Below are positions 17,305 to 26,376 of a stretch of 64,000 nucleotides of DNA, in pieces. Each line of letters starts with the position of its first letter. Within the stretch, counting starts at the first letter, position 1. The notes beneath the pieces were generated by a model that saw only the letters and a program-made list of their open reading frames with translations, did no database searches and was not told the origin of the DNA. Origin of the DNA: JAXMDC01 sp046349035 (GTDB lineage Bacteria > Pseudomonadota > Alphaproteobacteria > Rhizobiales > Kaistiaceae); assembly GCA_046349035.1 (NCBI GenBank), contig JAXMDC010000003.1, forward strand, positions 372,001 to 436,000, given 5' to 3'. The position numbers were made by a program, and so were the translations under genes.

Positions 17305-17439
17305 AAAGCTCACGGGGCGCTGGAAGGAACGGCTCACCCAATACGCGGCTTGGCCGCCGCTGTCCACCTTGAGCCGCTGGGCCGAGAGGGGCGGCGCCTG
17401 CCGGTCGCGGCGCGGCGGCTGCGCCGGCCCCGGCGAGTG

Positions 17440-18423
17440 GTGAGCGTCGCGGAAACCATCGCGGAGCCCCAACCGCGCCCCCGCATCGCGGCGCTCGACC
17501 TTGCCCGCGGCGCGGCTGTCGTGGCGATGGTCGTTTACCATTTCGCCTGGGACCTCTCGAACGCCAACCTGATCGCCGTCGATGTCGGCGTCGATCCCGC
17601 CTGGCGCTGGTTCGCCCATCTCATCGCCGGGACGTTCCTCGCCATTGTCGGCATCAGCCTGGTGCTGGCGAGCGAGGGCGGGATCGACTGGCCGAGCTAT
17701 TTTCGCCGCCTGGCGCTGATCGTCGCCGGCGCGGCCGGCGTCAGCGCGACGACGTGGCTGGTGTTTCCCGACGCCTTCGTGTTCTTCGGCATCCTCCATG
17801 CCATTGCCTTCGCCAGCGTCGCCGCCCTCCCCTTCCTGGCGCTGCCGGCCTGGCTAGCGGCGGCGGCGGGCGCTCTTTGCCTCGCGGCGCCGGCCTTTCT
17901 GGCGATCCCCGCCTTCAATACGCCGCTCCTATTGTGGCTCGGCCTCTATACCGTGCCGCCGGCGAGCGTCGATTTCGTGCCGGTGTTTCCCTGGTTCGGG
18001 GTGACGCTCCTCGGCGTCGCCGCGGCGCGCTTTGCTCTTGCCTGGCGCCCGGCCACCGCCTGGGCGCGGCCGCTGCCGCCGGGCTGGCTGCCGCAGGGCC
18101 TCAGGCTCCTCGGCCGCTGGAGCCTCGTCATCTATCTCGTCCACCAGCCGCTGCTGTTCGGCGTGGTCGGTCTCGCGGCGCGGGTGATGACCCCCGCCGA
18201 CCGCCTCGCCGAGTTCCGCGAGAATTGCCGGCGGAGCTGCAGCAGCACCGGCGCCGGCGAGGCGCCGTGCCAGAGCTATTGCAGCTGCGTCAGCGACCGC
18301 GCCAGTGAGCAAGGCCTGGTCCTTGCGGTCCTCGGCAACGACTTCTCCGTCGCGGAATACGAGCGCTGGCAGATGATCCTCACCGCCTGCCGCCCGGCGG
18401 CGTTCGTGACGCCAAGGCCGTGA
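17440..18423 (+). CDS. DUF1624 (heparan-alpha-glucosaminide N-acetyltransferase-like) membrane protein
   Basis: This 327-residue multi-pass protein begins its domain with IAALDLARGAAVVAMVVYHFAWD, the DUF1624 start, and has about seven or eight hydrophobic helices. A conserved histidine lies in IYLVHQPLLFG. The C-terminal ~80 residues hold six cysteines in a C-x3-C ... C-x3-C-x-C pattern plus a later one. The start is a GTG at 17440 (a second GTG at 17437 abuts it). It is divergent from acpXL. An acyl transfer to envelope sugar is possible but not shown. Confidence 0.8.
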   Translation: MSVAETIAEPQPRPRIAALDLARGAAVVAMVVYHFAWDLSNANLIAVDVGVDPAWRWFAHLIAGTFLAIVGISLVLASEGGIDWPSYFRRLALIVAGAAGVSATTWLVFPDAFVFFGILHAIAFASVAALPFLALPAWLAAAAGALCLAAPAFLAIPAFNTPLLLWLGLYTVPPASVDFVPVFPWFGVTLLGVAAARFALAWRPATAWARPLPPGWLPQGLRLLGRWSLVIYLVHQPLLFGVVGLAARVMTPADRLAEFRENCRRSCSSTGAGEAPCQSYCSCVSDRASEQGLVLAVLGNDFSVAEYERWQMILTACRPAAFVTPRP

Positions 18424-18424
18424 G

Positions 18425-19351
18425 TTAGGCGAGCACGGTGCCCGCCGGCACCTTCGTCCCGCGCAGGAACGCTTCCGCCGGCATCGGCTTGCCGCCGGCC
18501 TTCTGCAGTTCGGTGAGGCGGACGGCGCCGCTGCCGCAGGCGATTGTCAGGCGATCGTCGAGCGTCGTGCCAGCGGCGCCGGCGCCTTCGGCGCGGATGG
18601 CGTGGAGGACGCGAACGCGGAGCGGCGCCGGGGCGCCCGGCAGTTCGAACCAGGCGCCGGGATCGGGCGAGAGGCCGCGGACGTGGTTGTGCACGCGCTC
18701 GGCCGGGGCGGACCAGTCGATGCGCGTCTCGCCCTTGTCGATCTTGGCGGCGTAGGTGGCCCCCTCGGCGCTTTGCGATGTCGTCGGGAGGTGGCCGCGC
18801 TGGAGCGCCGCTAGGGCCTCCGTCATCAGCGTGGCGCCGCTAGCCGCAAGGCGCTCGGCGAGTTCGCCGGCGGTCTCGTCGGCACCGATGGCGGTGCGCT
18901 CGGCGAGGGCGACCGGGCCGGTGTCGAGGCCCTCCTCCATCCGCATCACCATGACGCCGGTCTCGCGGTCGCCAGCCATGATGGCGCGGGCGATGGGCGC
19001 CGCGCCGCGCCAGCGCGGCAGCAGAGAGGCGTGAAGGTTGAGGCAGCCGTGACGGGGCGCGGCGAGGACCGGCGGCGGCAGGATCAGACCGTAGGCGACG
19101 ACGACCGCGACGTCGGCGGCGTGGGCGGCAAAGCGCTGCTGCTCGGCGGCGTCCTTGAGCGTTCGCGGCGTCAGAACGCCGATGCCCAGCTCCTCGGCGA
19201 GGCGATGAACAGGCGACGCCTGCTCGGCAAGGCCGCGGCCGGCCGGGCGCGGGGCGCGGGTGTAGACCGCGGCGATATCGTGGCCGGCCGCCGCCAGAGC
19301 GCGAAGCGTCGGCACGGCAAAGGCGGGGGTGCCCATGAACACGACGCGCAT
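18425..19351 (-). CDS. fmt: methionyl-tRNA formyltransferase
   Basis: This 308-residue enzyme formylates Met-tRNA(fMet) using 10-formyl-THF. The N-terminal domain has FMGTPAFAVP, and the signature NLHASLLPRWRGAAPI carries the catalytic Asn and His. The C-terminal tRNA-binding domain is complete. It forms the usual pair with def, 33 bases upstream, so one operon produces and then removes the N-formyl group. Its stop lies one base from that of the convergent DUF1624 gene. Confidence 0.97.
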   Translation of the reverse strand: MRVVFMGTPAFAVPTLRALAAAGHDIAAVYTRAPRPAGRGLAEQASPVHRLAEELGIGVLTPRTLKDAAEQQRFAAHAADVAVVVAYGLILPPPVLAAPRHGCLNLHASLLPRWRGAAPIARAIMAGDRETGVMVMRMEEGLDTGPVALAERTAIGADETAGELAERLAASGATLMTEALAALQRGHLPTTSQSAEGATYAAKIDKGETRIDWSAPAERVHNHVRGLSPDPGAWFELPGAPAPLRVRVLHAIRAEGAGAAGTTLDDRLTIACGSGAVRLTELQKAGGKPMPAEAFLRGTKVPAGTVLA

Positions 19352-19384
19352 GGCGTCACCCCTCCGCCGTGGCGGCGGTTGCTG

Positions 19385-19921
19385 TCACAGCGCCTTCGGC
19401 TTGTCGTTGGCGCGCGCCGCCTTGGCGAATTTCTTGATCACCATGTCGCGCTTCAGCTTCGACAAGTGGTCGATGAAGAGCTTGCCGTTCAGGTGATCGA
19501 ACTCGTGCTGGAAGACGACGGCAAGCAGGCCCTCGGCTTCGGTCTCGACAGTCTTGCCCTCGCGGTCGAGGTAGCGGACGCGCACCTTCGCCGGCCGTTC
19601 GACATCGGCGTAGTAGTCGGGGATGGACAGGCAGCCTTCCTCGTAGGTCGAGCGCTCGTCGGAGGAGGTGAGGATCTCGGGATTGATGAAGAACAGCGGC
19701 TTCTTGTCCTTCTCCTCGCTCTCCTTGAAGGTGACGTCGGCGGCAAAGACGCGGCGCGGCACGCCGACCTGCACGGCGGCAAGCCCGACGCCCGGCGCGG
19801 CGTACATGGTCTCGAGGAGGCTATCCAGGAAGCGCTGAAAATCGTCGTCCAGCCGCTCCACCGGTGCGCTCTTGGAGCGCAGGATGCGGTCGGGAATCGA
19901 GATAATGTCGAGTTTTGCCAT
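19385..19921 (-). CDS. def: peptide deformylase
   Basis: This 178-residue metalloprotease removes the formyl group from new proteins. All three motifs are present: GVGLAAVQVG, EGCLSIPD with the metal-binding cysteine, and HEFDHLNG. Length is normal for the family. It is the first gene of the def-fmt pair, divergent from rmuC across a 157-base gap. Confidence 0.97.
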   Translation of the reverse strand: MAKLDIISIPDRILRSKSAPVERLDDDFQRFLDSLLETMYAAPGVGLAAVQVGVPRRVFAADVTFKESEEKDKKPLFFINPEILTSSDERSTYEEGCLSIPDYYADVERPAKVRVRYLDREGKTVETEAEGLLAVVFQHEFDHLNGKLFIDHLSKLKRDMVIKKFAKAARANDKPKAL

Positions 19922-20078
19922 TTGGCGTCAGATATGAGACGGATGCGCCGGGGTCAACGGGCCCACCGGGCCGGGGCATTTGCCCGCCCGTTAAGGATGG
20001 CGCGGCGGTGTCGCCGACGCCCCGCCCGGAGCCTGCTAAAGTAGAACCTGTCCCGTCGAGTATGCTGCCGGCTGTGCC

Positions 20079-21746
20079 ATGCCAACGCTAGAAATCGTCC
20101 TTTTCGGCACTGTTGCCGTCCTCGCGCTGGCGGTGGGACTGCTCATCCTGGCGTGGCGGATGGCGGCCAAGCGCACCGCCACCGAAGAGGCTAAGTACCG
20201 CGACATCTCCTCGGTGATCGAGCAGCGGCTCGGCGAGGTCGCCCGCATCCAGAGCGAGATGAAGGGCGGCGTGCAGGCAATGGCGGAAGCCTTCGGCTCG
20301 CGCCAGGCGGAGATCGCGCACGGCCTCGGCGAGCGGATGGACGGGCTCAGCCAGCGCATCAACACGTCGATGGGCGAGACGACCCGCACCACCTTCGAGA
20401 GCCTCAGCAAGCTGCAGGAGCGGCTCGCCATTATCGACAGCGCGCAGCGGACGATCACCGACCTCTCCAAGGAGGTAGTCGGGCTGCAGCACATTCTCGC
20501 CGACAAGCAGCAGCGCGGCGCCTTCGGCCAGGCACGGATGGAGGCGATCGTCCAGGACGGCCTGCCGGTCGGCGCTTACAGCTTCCAGGAGACGCTCTCC
20601 AACGGCAAGCGGCCGGACTGCGTGGTCAAGCTGCCGAACGGCGCGCCGCGCATCGTCATCGACGCCAAGTTCCCGCTGGAAGCCTGGAACGCGATGCGGG
20701 CGGCTACGCTCGCCGGGCACTCCACGGCAACCGCGCAGACGCTCTTCCGCCGCGATGTCAGCGCGCATGTGCGGGCGATCCGCGAGCGCTACTTCATCGC
20801 CGGCGAGACGCAGGACACGGCGATCATGTTCGTGCCCTCGGAGTCGATCTTCGCCGACATCCACGAGCATTTCCCGGACCTCATCCAGGAGGCCTACCGC
20901 AACCGCGTGGTGATCGTCTCGCCGTCGCTGCTGATGCTGTCGATCCAGGTGATGCAGGCGATCCTCAAGGACGCGCGCATGCGCGAACAGGCCGACCTCA
21001 TCCGCAACCAGGTGATCAGCCTGATCAAGGACGTGGCGCGGCTCGACAAGCGGGCGCGCGAACTGCAACAGCATTTCGGCCAGGCCTCGCGCGACGTCGA
21101 CCAGATCCTGATCTCGACCGGCAAGATCGTCACCCGCGGCGAGCGGATCACGGCGGTCGAGATCAGCGAGGACGCGCCGCCGATCGCGCCGACGCCGATG
21201 TTCGGGCCGGCGCCGCACGCCGCGGCCGCGGCCCCCGGCCTGCCGCTGCATCCGCCGGAGGCCGACCTACCGGCGGCCGGAGAAACTCCTCCGGGCATGC
21301 GGCCCGCCGCCGTGTCCGGCGTTGTTGCGAACGGTGCCGTCGGGAACGGGGCGGCGTCCGGGCATGATCTCGCCGCAACACTCGTCACGCCACCGGTCCC
21401 GCCGCCGACCGCGGGAGCGTCATCGACCGCGGCGGCGAAGCAGATCGAAGAACTTTTCGCCGACCTGCCGCCGATTGCCGTGCCGCCGCGCCCGGCGAGT
21501 CCGGGACCGCGCGCCGCCCATCCGGAGACGGTGATCGCCCTCCCCGACCTCTCGGCGGCATTCCCGGCAGGGGCGCCGGCCGCTCCGGCGCCGTCGGGCG
21601 GCGCCAAGCTCGACAGCGCGCCGCGCGGAGCGGAGACGGTGGAGAAGCTGATCGCGGTGCTGACCGGCGTCCCGCCGGTGCCGGCTGGCGGCGAGCGCGC
21701 CGGCGAGCCGGTGGTCACCCCGCCGCCGCGCCCGCCGATCCCCTAA
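20079..21746 (+). CDS. rmuC: DNA recombination protein RmuC
   Basis: This 555-residue protein has an N-terminal membrane anchor (about residues 5-27), a coiled-coil region to about 150, and then the RmuC domain with PDCVVKLPNG, IDAKFPLEAW and DTAIMFVPSE. RmuC limits inversions between short repeats and is thought to be a nuclease. The last ~170 residues are a Pro/Ala-rich tail not seen in E. coli RmuC. It converges on the DUF924 gene with an 11-base gap. Confidence 0.93.
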   Translation: MPTLEIVLFGTVAVLALAVGLLILAWRMAAKRTATEEAKYRDISSVIEQRLGEVARIQSEMKGGVQAMAEAFGSRQAEIAHGLGERMDGLSQRINTSMGETTRTTFESLSKLQERLAIIDSAQRTITDLSKEVVGLQHILADKQQRGAFGQARMEAIVQDGLPVGAYSFQETLSNGKRPDCVVKLPNGAPRIVIDAKFPLEAWNAMRAATLAGHSTATAQTLFRRDVSAHVRAIRERYFIAGETQDTAIMFVPSESIFADIHEHFPDLIQEAYRNRVVIVSPSLLMLSIQVMQAILKDARMREQADLIRNQVISLIKDVARLDKRARELQQHFGQASRDVDQILISTGKIVTRGERITAVEISEDAPPIAPTPMFGPAPHAAAAAPGLPLHPPEADLPAAGETPPGMRPAAVSGVVANGAVGNGAASGHDLAATLVTPPVPPPTAGASSTAAAKQIEELFADLPPIAVPPRPASPGPRAAHPETVIALPDLSAAFPAGAPAAPAPSGGAKLDSAPRGAETVEKLIAVLTGVPPVPAGGERAGEPVVTPPPRPPIP

Positions 21747-21757
21747 GAAGCGAAGCC

Positions 21758-22360
21758 TCAGAAGCCGCGGCCGTTGGCGGCGAGGAACTCCGTTTCCTCA
21801 GGCGTCGAGGCGCGGCCGAGGGCGGTATTGCGGTGCGGGAAGCGGCCGAAGCGCCGGATCAGCACGCGATGCTTCTCGGCGAATTCCTCGAAGGAGCGAA
21901 AGGTCGCGGCGAGTGCCGGCGGCGCAGTCGCCGCGAGTTCGGCGAAGTGCGGCATCATCGCCTCCTGGTCGGCCAGCGCCTCGCTGTGCTCGAGCGGCAG
22001 CAGCAGGAAGGCGCGCTCGATGGCGTAGAAGTCGGCCTTGCGTGTCGCCAGAAGCCGCTTGGCATAAGCGAGCGCCTTGACATCGTAGGCGAAGGATTCG
22101 GCCGAGCCGCGGAAGACGTTGCGCGGGAACTGGTCGAGAAGGACGACCAGGCCGATCGCCTCGGTGCGCCCGAGGGCCGAGAGGTCGACCGCCGCTTCGG
22201 CGGCGGGGCGGAGCCAGCGGGCAAAGGTGGCGGCGATCTCGGCGTCGGTGGTGCAGCTTTGCTGGAACCACTTGCCGGCATGGCGGGCGGGGAAGTCCCA
22301 GAAGCCGGCGAGATCGCCGAACCAATAGCGGCTGACCGCGGCGAGCACTGAGCGGTCCAT
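21758..22360 (-). CDS. DUF924 family protein
   Basis: This 200-residue alpha-helical protein has the DUF924 signature: YWFG near the start, KWFQQSCTTDAEI, and VLLDQFPRNVFRGSAESFAYD, ending with FGRFPHRNTALGR. The fold is TPR-like in solved members, and the function is unknown. The ATG at 22360 lies 14 bases downstream of recR. It may be cotranscribed with dnaX-ybaB-recR. Confidence 0.9.
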   Translation of the reverse strand: MDRSVLAAVSRYWFGDLAGFWDFPARHAGKWFQQSCTTDAEIAATFARWLRPAAEAAVDLSALGRTEAIGLVVLLDQFPRNVFRGSAESFAYDVKALAYAKRLLATRKADFYAIERAFLLLPLEHSEALADQEAMMPHFAELAATAPPALAATFRSFEEFAEKHRVLIRRFGRFPHRNTALGRASTPEETEFLAANGRGF

Positions 22361-22374
22361 CGTCGCCCCCACGC

Positions 22375-22980
22375 TCAGAACGGCGTCCGCGAGCGGATCG
22401 CGGCGGAAAGCGTGCCGTCGTCGAGATAGTCGAGTTCGCCGCCGACCGGCACGCCATGCGCCAGGCGCGAGACCTTGACGCCGGTGCCGGCCAGGCGATC
22501 GGTGATGAAGTGCGCGGTCGCCTGACCGTCGACGGTGGCGTTGACCGCTAGGATAACCTCGGCGATGCCGCCGGCGGCGACACGCTCGACCAGCTTGGCG
22601 ATGTTGAGGTCGTCGGGACCGACGCCATCGAGCGGCGAGAGCGTGCCGCCGAGGACGTGGTAGCGGGCATTGAGGGCGCCGGCGCGCTCCAGCGCCCAAA
22701 GGTCGGCAACGTCCTCGACGACGACCAGGGTTGCCGGATCGCGGCGGGCATCGGCGCAGATGGTGCAGGGGTCGACGGTATCGATGTTGCCGCAGGTCGA
22801 GCAGACGATGACGCGGTCCGCAGCCAAGCGGATGGCGTCGGCGAGCGGCTTCAGGAGCTGCTCCTTCTTCTTAACCAGCTGCAGCGCGGCGCGGCGAGCC
22901 GAACGCGGGCCGAGGCCGGGCAGCTTGGCGAGAAGCTGGATCAGCCGCTCGATCTCGGGACCGGCAATGCTGCGGACCAA
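22375..22980 (-). CDS. recR: recombination mediator RecR
   Basis: This 201-residue protein works with RecF/RecO to load RecA on gapped DNA. It has the helix-hairpin-helix KLPGLGPRSARRAAL, the four-cysteine zinc finger CSTCGNIDTVDPCTIC, and a Toprim domain with VVVEDVADLWALE. It follows ybaB by 10 bases in the conserved dnaX-ybaB-recR order. Confidence 0.97.
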   Translation of the reverse strand: MVRSIAGPEIERLIQLLAKLPGLGPRSARRAALQLVKKKEQLLKPLADAIRLAADRVIVCSTCGNIDTVDPCTICADARRDPATLVVVEDVADLWALERAGALNARYHVLGGTLSPLDGVGPDDLNIAKLVERVAAGGIAEVILAVNATVDGQATAHFITDRLAGTGVKVSRLAHGVPVGGELDYLDDGTLSAAIRSRTPF

Positions 22981-22990
22981 CGGGCTGTTC

Positions 22991-23314
22991 CTAAAACGGC
23001 AGCTTCAGCCCCGGGGGGAGCTGGAGGCCACCGGTCAGCGCCTGCATCTTCTCGGACGCCGCTGCCTCGGCCTTGCGCTTGGCATCGCCGCAGGCGGCGA
23101 CGACCAGGTCCTCCAGCATCTCGTTTTCGCCCGGCTTCATCAGCGACGGGTCGATCTTGAGCGAGACGAGATCGCCCTTGCCGCTGACGGTCGCGGAGAC
23201 GAGGCCGCCGCCGGCGCTGCCCTCGAGACGGAGGGCGGAGACTTCCTCCTGCAGCGACTGCATGCGCGACTGCAGTTCCTTGGCCTGTTTCATCATGCCG
23301 AAAATGTCTGGCAT
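22991..23314 (-). CDS. ybaB: nucleoid-associated protein YbaB/EbfC
   Basis: This 107-residue protein has the YbaB/EbfC layout: MPDIFGMMKQAKELQSRMQ helix, central strands, and a C-terminal helix from about MLEDLVVAACGDA. Members bind DNA as dimers. It sits 4 bases after dnaX and before recR, the standard context. Confidence 0.95.
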   Translation of the reverse strand: MPDIFGMMKQAKELQSRMQSLQEEVSALRLEGSAGGGLVSATVSGKGDLVSLKIDPSLMKPGENEMLEDLVVAACGDAKRKAEAAASEKMQALTGGLQLPPGLKLPF

Positions 23315-23318
23315 CGGC

Positions 23319-25082
23319 TCAATCGTCCTCTTCGTTCTCAGGGTCGGCGGGAGATACCAGATCGGCCTCGGATTGAAAGGCGGGAGCAGCCTCGCCGCGA
23401 ATGCGGACGTCGACGATCTCGGCGCCGGGGAAGCGTTTCATCACCTCGGCGACCAGCGGATCGGCGCGGGCGTCGCTGATCGCCTGGACACGGCTCGACT
23501 CGCGCGCCTCGGCGATGGTCGGCGCGGCTGCGCCCTGGCCGATCGCCACCAGCCAGCGGCTGCCGGTCCATTCCTGCAGGCGCTTGCCGAGGTCGGCGAC
23601 GAGGCCGGGCGGGGCGCTCTCGGTCAGGGCGATCTCGATCTTGCCCGGCTCGAAGCGGATCGGCCGCACAACGGTCTCGAGCGCGATCTTGAGGCGGATG
23701 TCGCGTTCCTCGGCGGCCTTGGCGACAAGGTCGGCAAACGTGCGGAGGGTCGTCTGCGGAACGGCCGCGGCGGCCTGCGGCTCGGCGCGGGCGAGCGCGC
23801 TCGATCCGCCGGAGGTAGCGGCGAGCGTCGGCCGGGTGGGTGCCGGCGGGGCGGGTGCGCGCTCGGCGGAGGGCGTCCGGGCGGTGCCGCTGCCGCTGTC
23901 GCGGAGGCGGCGCAGCGCTTCGTCCGGCGTCGGCAGGTCGGCGGCATAGGCGATTCGCACCAGCACCATATCGGCGGCGGGCAGAGGCCGCCCCGCCGTT
24001 TGCACCTCCTCGATGCCTTTCAGCAGCATCTGCCAGGCGCGGGCGAGGACGGCGTGCGACAGCTTCTCGGCAAAGGCGCGGCCGCGCGTCCGCTCCTCCT
24101 CGGTCAGCACCGGATCGTCGGCGGCGGCGGGGGTAACCTTGAAGCGGGTGACGACATGGGTGAAGGCGGCAAGGTCCTGCAGCACCACGCCGGGGTCGGC
24201 ACCGGAGCGGTAGAGGTCGGCGAGCTTGGCAAGGGCGGCAGCCGCGTCGCCGCGCATCAGCGCCTCGAAGAGGTCGATGGTGACGGCGCGGTCGGCGAGG
24301 CCGAGCATCGCCTGCACCTCGGCGGCGGAGACCGTGCCGCGGCCGTGCGCCGCCGCTTGATCCAGCAGCGACAGGGCGTCGCGCGCCGAGCCTTCGGCGG
24401 CGCGGGCGATCAGCGCCAGGGCGGCGGCGTCGATCGAGATGCCCTCCTTGCCGGCGATGTCGGCGAGAAGGCCGCTCAGCGTCCCCGCCTCGATGCGACG
24501 AAGGTCGAAGCGCTGGCAGCGCGAGAGGACGGTGACCGGGACCTTGCGGATTTCGGTGGTGGCGAAGATGAACTTCACATGCGGCGGCGGCTCTTCCAGC
24601 GTCTTCAAAAGGCCGTTGAAGGCCTGGTTGGAGAGCATGTGCACTTCGTCGATGATGTAGACCTTGTAGCGGGCGATGGCCGGGCGGTAGCGGCTGGCGT
24701 CGGCGATCTCGCGGATGTCGCCGATGCCGGTATGCGAGGCGGCGTCCATCTCGATGACGTCGATGTGCCGGCCTTCCATGATCGCCGCGCAGTGTTCGCC
24801 GAGTTCGCTCATGTCGAGCGAGGGGCGGTCGACCTTGCCGGGCAGGCGGTAGTTGAGGGCGCGGGCGAGGATGCGGGCGGTGGTGGTCTTGCCGACGCCG
24901 CGGACGCCGGTCAGCATATAGGCCTGGGCGATGCGGCCGGTCTCGAAGGCGTTGCGGAGCGTCCTGACCATCGGCTCCTGGCCGATGAGGTCGGCGAAGG
25001 TGCGCGGCCGGTACTTGCGCGCCAGGACGCGATAGGCCGAAGCCGGCGCCGCGTCGGATGGGGTGGCGTCGTTGCCGGCCAT
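23319..25082 (-). CDS. dnaX: DNA polymerase III subunit gamma/tau
   Basis: This 587-residue clamp-loader ATPase has Walker A GVRGVGKTTTA and the DEVHMLSNQAFNGLLKTLEEPP segment with Walker B and sensor regions. The four-cysteine zinc module of the E. coli protein is reduced to one cysteine (GEHCAAIMEGR). The C-terminal ~230 residues contain a Pro/Ala linker and a tau-like domain. I chose the ATG at 25082 because homology begins just after it (YRVLARKYRPRTF). The SRP RNA gene lies just upstream. Confidence 0.96.
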   Translation of the reverse strand: MAGNDATPSDAAPASAYRVLARKYRPRTFADLIGQEPMVRTLRNAFETGRIAQAYMLTGVRGVGKTTTARILARALNYRLPGKVDRPSLDMSELGEHCAAIMEGRHIDVIEMDAASHTGIGDIREIADASRYRPAIARYKVYIIDEVHMLSNQAFNGLLKTLEEPPPHVKFIFATTEIRKVPVTVLSRCQRFDLRRIEAGTLSGLLADIAGKEGISIDAAALALIARAAEGSARDALSLLDQAAAHGRGTVSAAEVQAMLGLADRAVTIDLFEALMRGDAAAALAKLADLYRSGADPGVVLQDLAAFTHVVTRFKVTPAAADDPVLTEEERTRGRAFAEKLSHAVLARAWQMLLKGIEEVQTAGRPLPAADMVLVRIAYAADLPTPDEALRRLRDSGSGTARTPSAERAPAPPAPTRPTLAATSGGSSALARAEPQAAAAVPQTTLRTFADLVAKAAEERDIRLKIALETVVRPIRFEPGKIEIALTESAPPGLVADLGKRLQEWTGSRWLVAIGQGAAAPTIAEARESSRVQAISDARADPLVAEVMKRFPGAEIVDVRIRGEAAPAFQSEADLVSPADPENEEDD

Positions 25083-25167
25083 GAACAAAAACCGCCCGGG
25101 GTTCCCGCGGGGCCGCACCGGCGGCCACCTCAAGGGCCGGGCCGGTGCAGCATGCGCCCGCAACTAC

Positions 25168-25264
25168 ATTGGGTGGGAAACCGGCGAGCGACCCGCGCCG
25201 AAGCTCGTTAGGGCTGCTTCCTTCCGGACCTGACCCGGTTGGCGAGAGGCTCGTCCGCCACCGA
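25168..25264 (-). ncRNA. ffs: signal recognition particle RNA (4.5S, small bacterial type)
   Basis: The minus strand reads CAGGTCCGGAAGGAAGCAGC, the near-invariant apical loop of SRP RNA that binds Ffh. Complementary sequences on either side fold back on each other, ending in GGTGG paired with CCACC (plus-strand 25258-25262 with 25172-25176). The ends are set by that pairing and may be off by several bases. It lies upstream of dnaX on the same strand, as often in alphaproteobacteria, and fills most of the 305-base gap. Confidence 0.93.
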
Positions 25265-25278
25265 TTTCCCAAGGCACC

Positions 25279-25306
25279 ATATCATGATGCGGCGATGCCG
25301 GCACAA
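25279..25306 (-). promoter_or_regulatory. candidate sigma-70 promoter of ffs
   Basis: On the minus strand TTGTGC (25306-25301) and TGATAT (25284-25279) are 16 bases apart, resembling -35 and -10 boxes. Transcription would begin near 25272, close to the predicted 5' end of the SRP RNA. Confidence 0.4.
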
Positions 25307-25387
25307 GAGGCGCCAGCCAAGACCGCGAGGGCTGACAAGGCGCGGGAGGCCGTCTAGCGTGCCTGCCCGTTCCACCGGAGCGCTCCG

Positions 25388-25804
25388 ATGAGCGTCGTCT
25401 TCGCCCTCGACCCCCGCCTTGCCGCCGACACGCTCAGCGTCGGGACGCTGCCGCTCTGCGATCTTCGCCTGATGAACGACAGCCGTTTCCCCTGGCTGGT
25501 GCTGGTGCCGAGGCGCGTCGGCCGGAGCGAGATCGTCGACCTCAATGGCGAAGAGCAGACGGCGCTGATGGCAGAGATCGTCGCGGTATCGGGGCTGCTT
25601 CGCACCGTCACCGCCTGCGACAAGCTGAATGTCGGCGCCCTCGGCAACATCGTCCGCCAGTTGCACGTCCATATCGTGGCGCGCTTTGCCAGCGATGCCG
25701 CGTGGCCGGGGCCGGTGTGGGGACAGGGGAAAGCGGTCGCCTACGACCCGGCTGCGGCGACTGCCTTCATCGATACGCTCCGCGACCTCAGCGGCTTGGC
25801 ATGA
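25388..25804 (+). CDS. HIT family protein
   Basis: This 138-residue nucleotide-binding protein has the histidine triad region QLHVHIVARF; the third histidine of HxHxH is replaced by valine, as in a known proteobacterial subgroup. The opening segment with CDLRLMNDSRFPWLVLVPR is typical of this group. Its stop overlaps the next ATG (ATGA), so it is coupled to the cyclo-ligase gene. The substrate is not known. Confidence 0.9.
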   Translation: MSVVFALDPRLAADTLSVGTLPLCDLRLMNDSRFPWLVLVPRRVGRSEIVDLNGEEQTALMAEIVAVSGLLRTVTACDKLNVGALGNIVRQLHVHIVARFASDAAWPGPVWGQGKAVAYDPAAATAFIDTLRDLSGLA

Positions 25805-26376
25805 GCGGCGGGACTGAGGCGGCCAAGGCGGCGCTGCGGGTGTCGACCCTCGCCCGCCGCGATGCGCTGACCGAGGGGGAACGCGAGGCGGCGGCGCGCC
25901 GGCTCGCCGCCCACGCCTTGCCCGTCGATACCGCCGGGCGCGTGGTCGCCGCCTATTGGCCGATCCGCTCGGAGATCGACCCCCGGCCCCTGCTCGCCGC
26001 CCTGCCGGCGCCGCAGGCGATCGCCCTCCCGGCGGTCGAGGACGGGCGGCTGGTCTTTCGCCGGCACGGCGACCCGGAGCAACTGGTCCGCGGCGGCTTC
26101 GGCGTCTACGCGCCGCCGCAGTCGGCGCCGCTGATCGTGCCGGATATCCTGCTGGTGCCGCTGGCGGCGTTCGACCGGCGCGGCGGCCGCCTCGGCTATG
26201 GGCGCGGCTATTACGACGCCTATCTTGCGGCGCGGCGGCAGCGCGGCGAGCGCCCGCCGGCCATCGGTCTCGCCTTCGCCTGCCAGGAGGCCGCGGCGGT
26301 GCCGCTGGAGGCGCACGACCAGCGCCTCGACTGGATCCTCACCGAGCGGGAAGCGATCCCGGCCGTCCCCGGCTAG
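25801..26376 (+). CDS. 5-formyltetrahydrofolate cyclo-ligase
   Basis: This 191-residue enzyme converts 5-formyl-THF to methenyl-THF using ATP. It has the family opening ALRVSTLARRDAL, AAYWPIRSEIDPRPLL, and the hallmark GRLGYGRGYYDAYL near the C-terminus. The start is the ATG at 25801, overlapping the HIT gene stop. It ends in a CTAG shared with the stop of the convergent small gene. In many alphaproteobacteria it follows the 6S RNA gene; no 6S RNA was recognised here. Confidence 0.95.
   Translation: MSGGTEAAKAALRVSTLARRDALTEGEREAAARRLAAHALPVDTAGRVVAAYWPIRSEIDPRPLLAALPAPQAIALPAVEDGRLVFRRHGDPEQLVRGGFGVYAPPQSAPLIVPDILLVPLAAFDRRGGRLGYGRGYYDAYLAARRQRGERPPAIGLAFACQEAAAVPLEAHDQRLDWILTEREAIPAVPG

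Noticed and set aside
23073..25211. 712-codon open frame on the plus strand across dnaX
   Set aside because: It is antisense to a well-supported gene, has low-complexity translation rich in Gly, Arg, Asp and Ala, and comes from GC-rich codon bias.
25083..25387. A protein gene in the dnaX-HIT gap
   Set aside because: The frames there have no coding character, and the gap is filled by the SRP RNA and its promoter.
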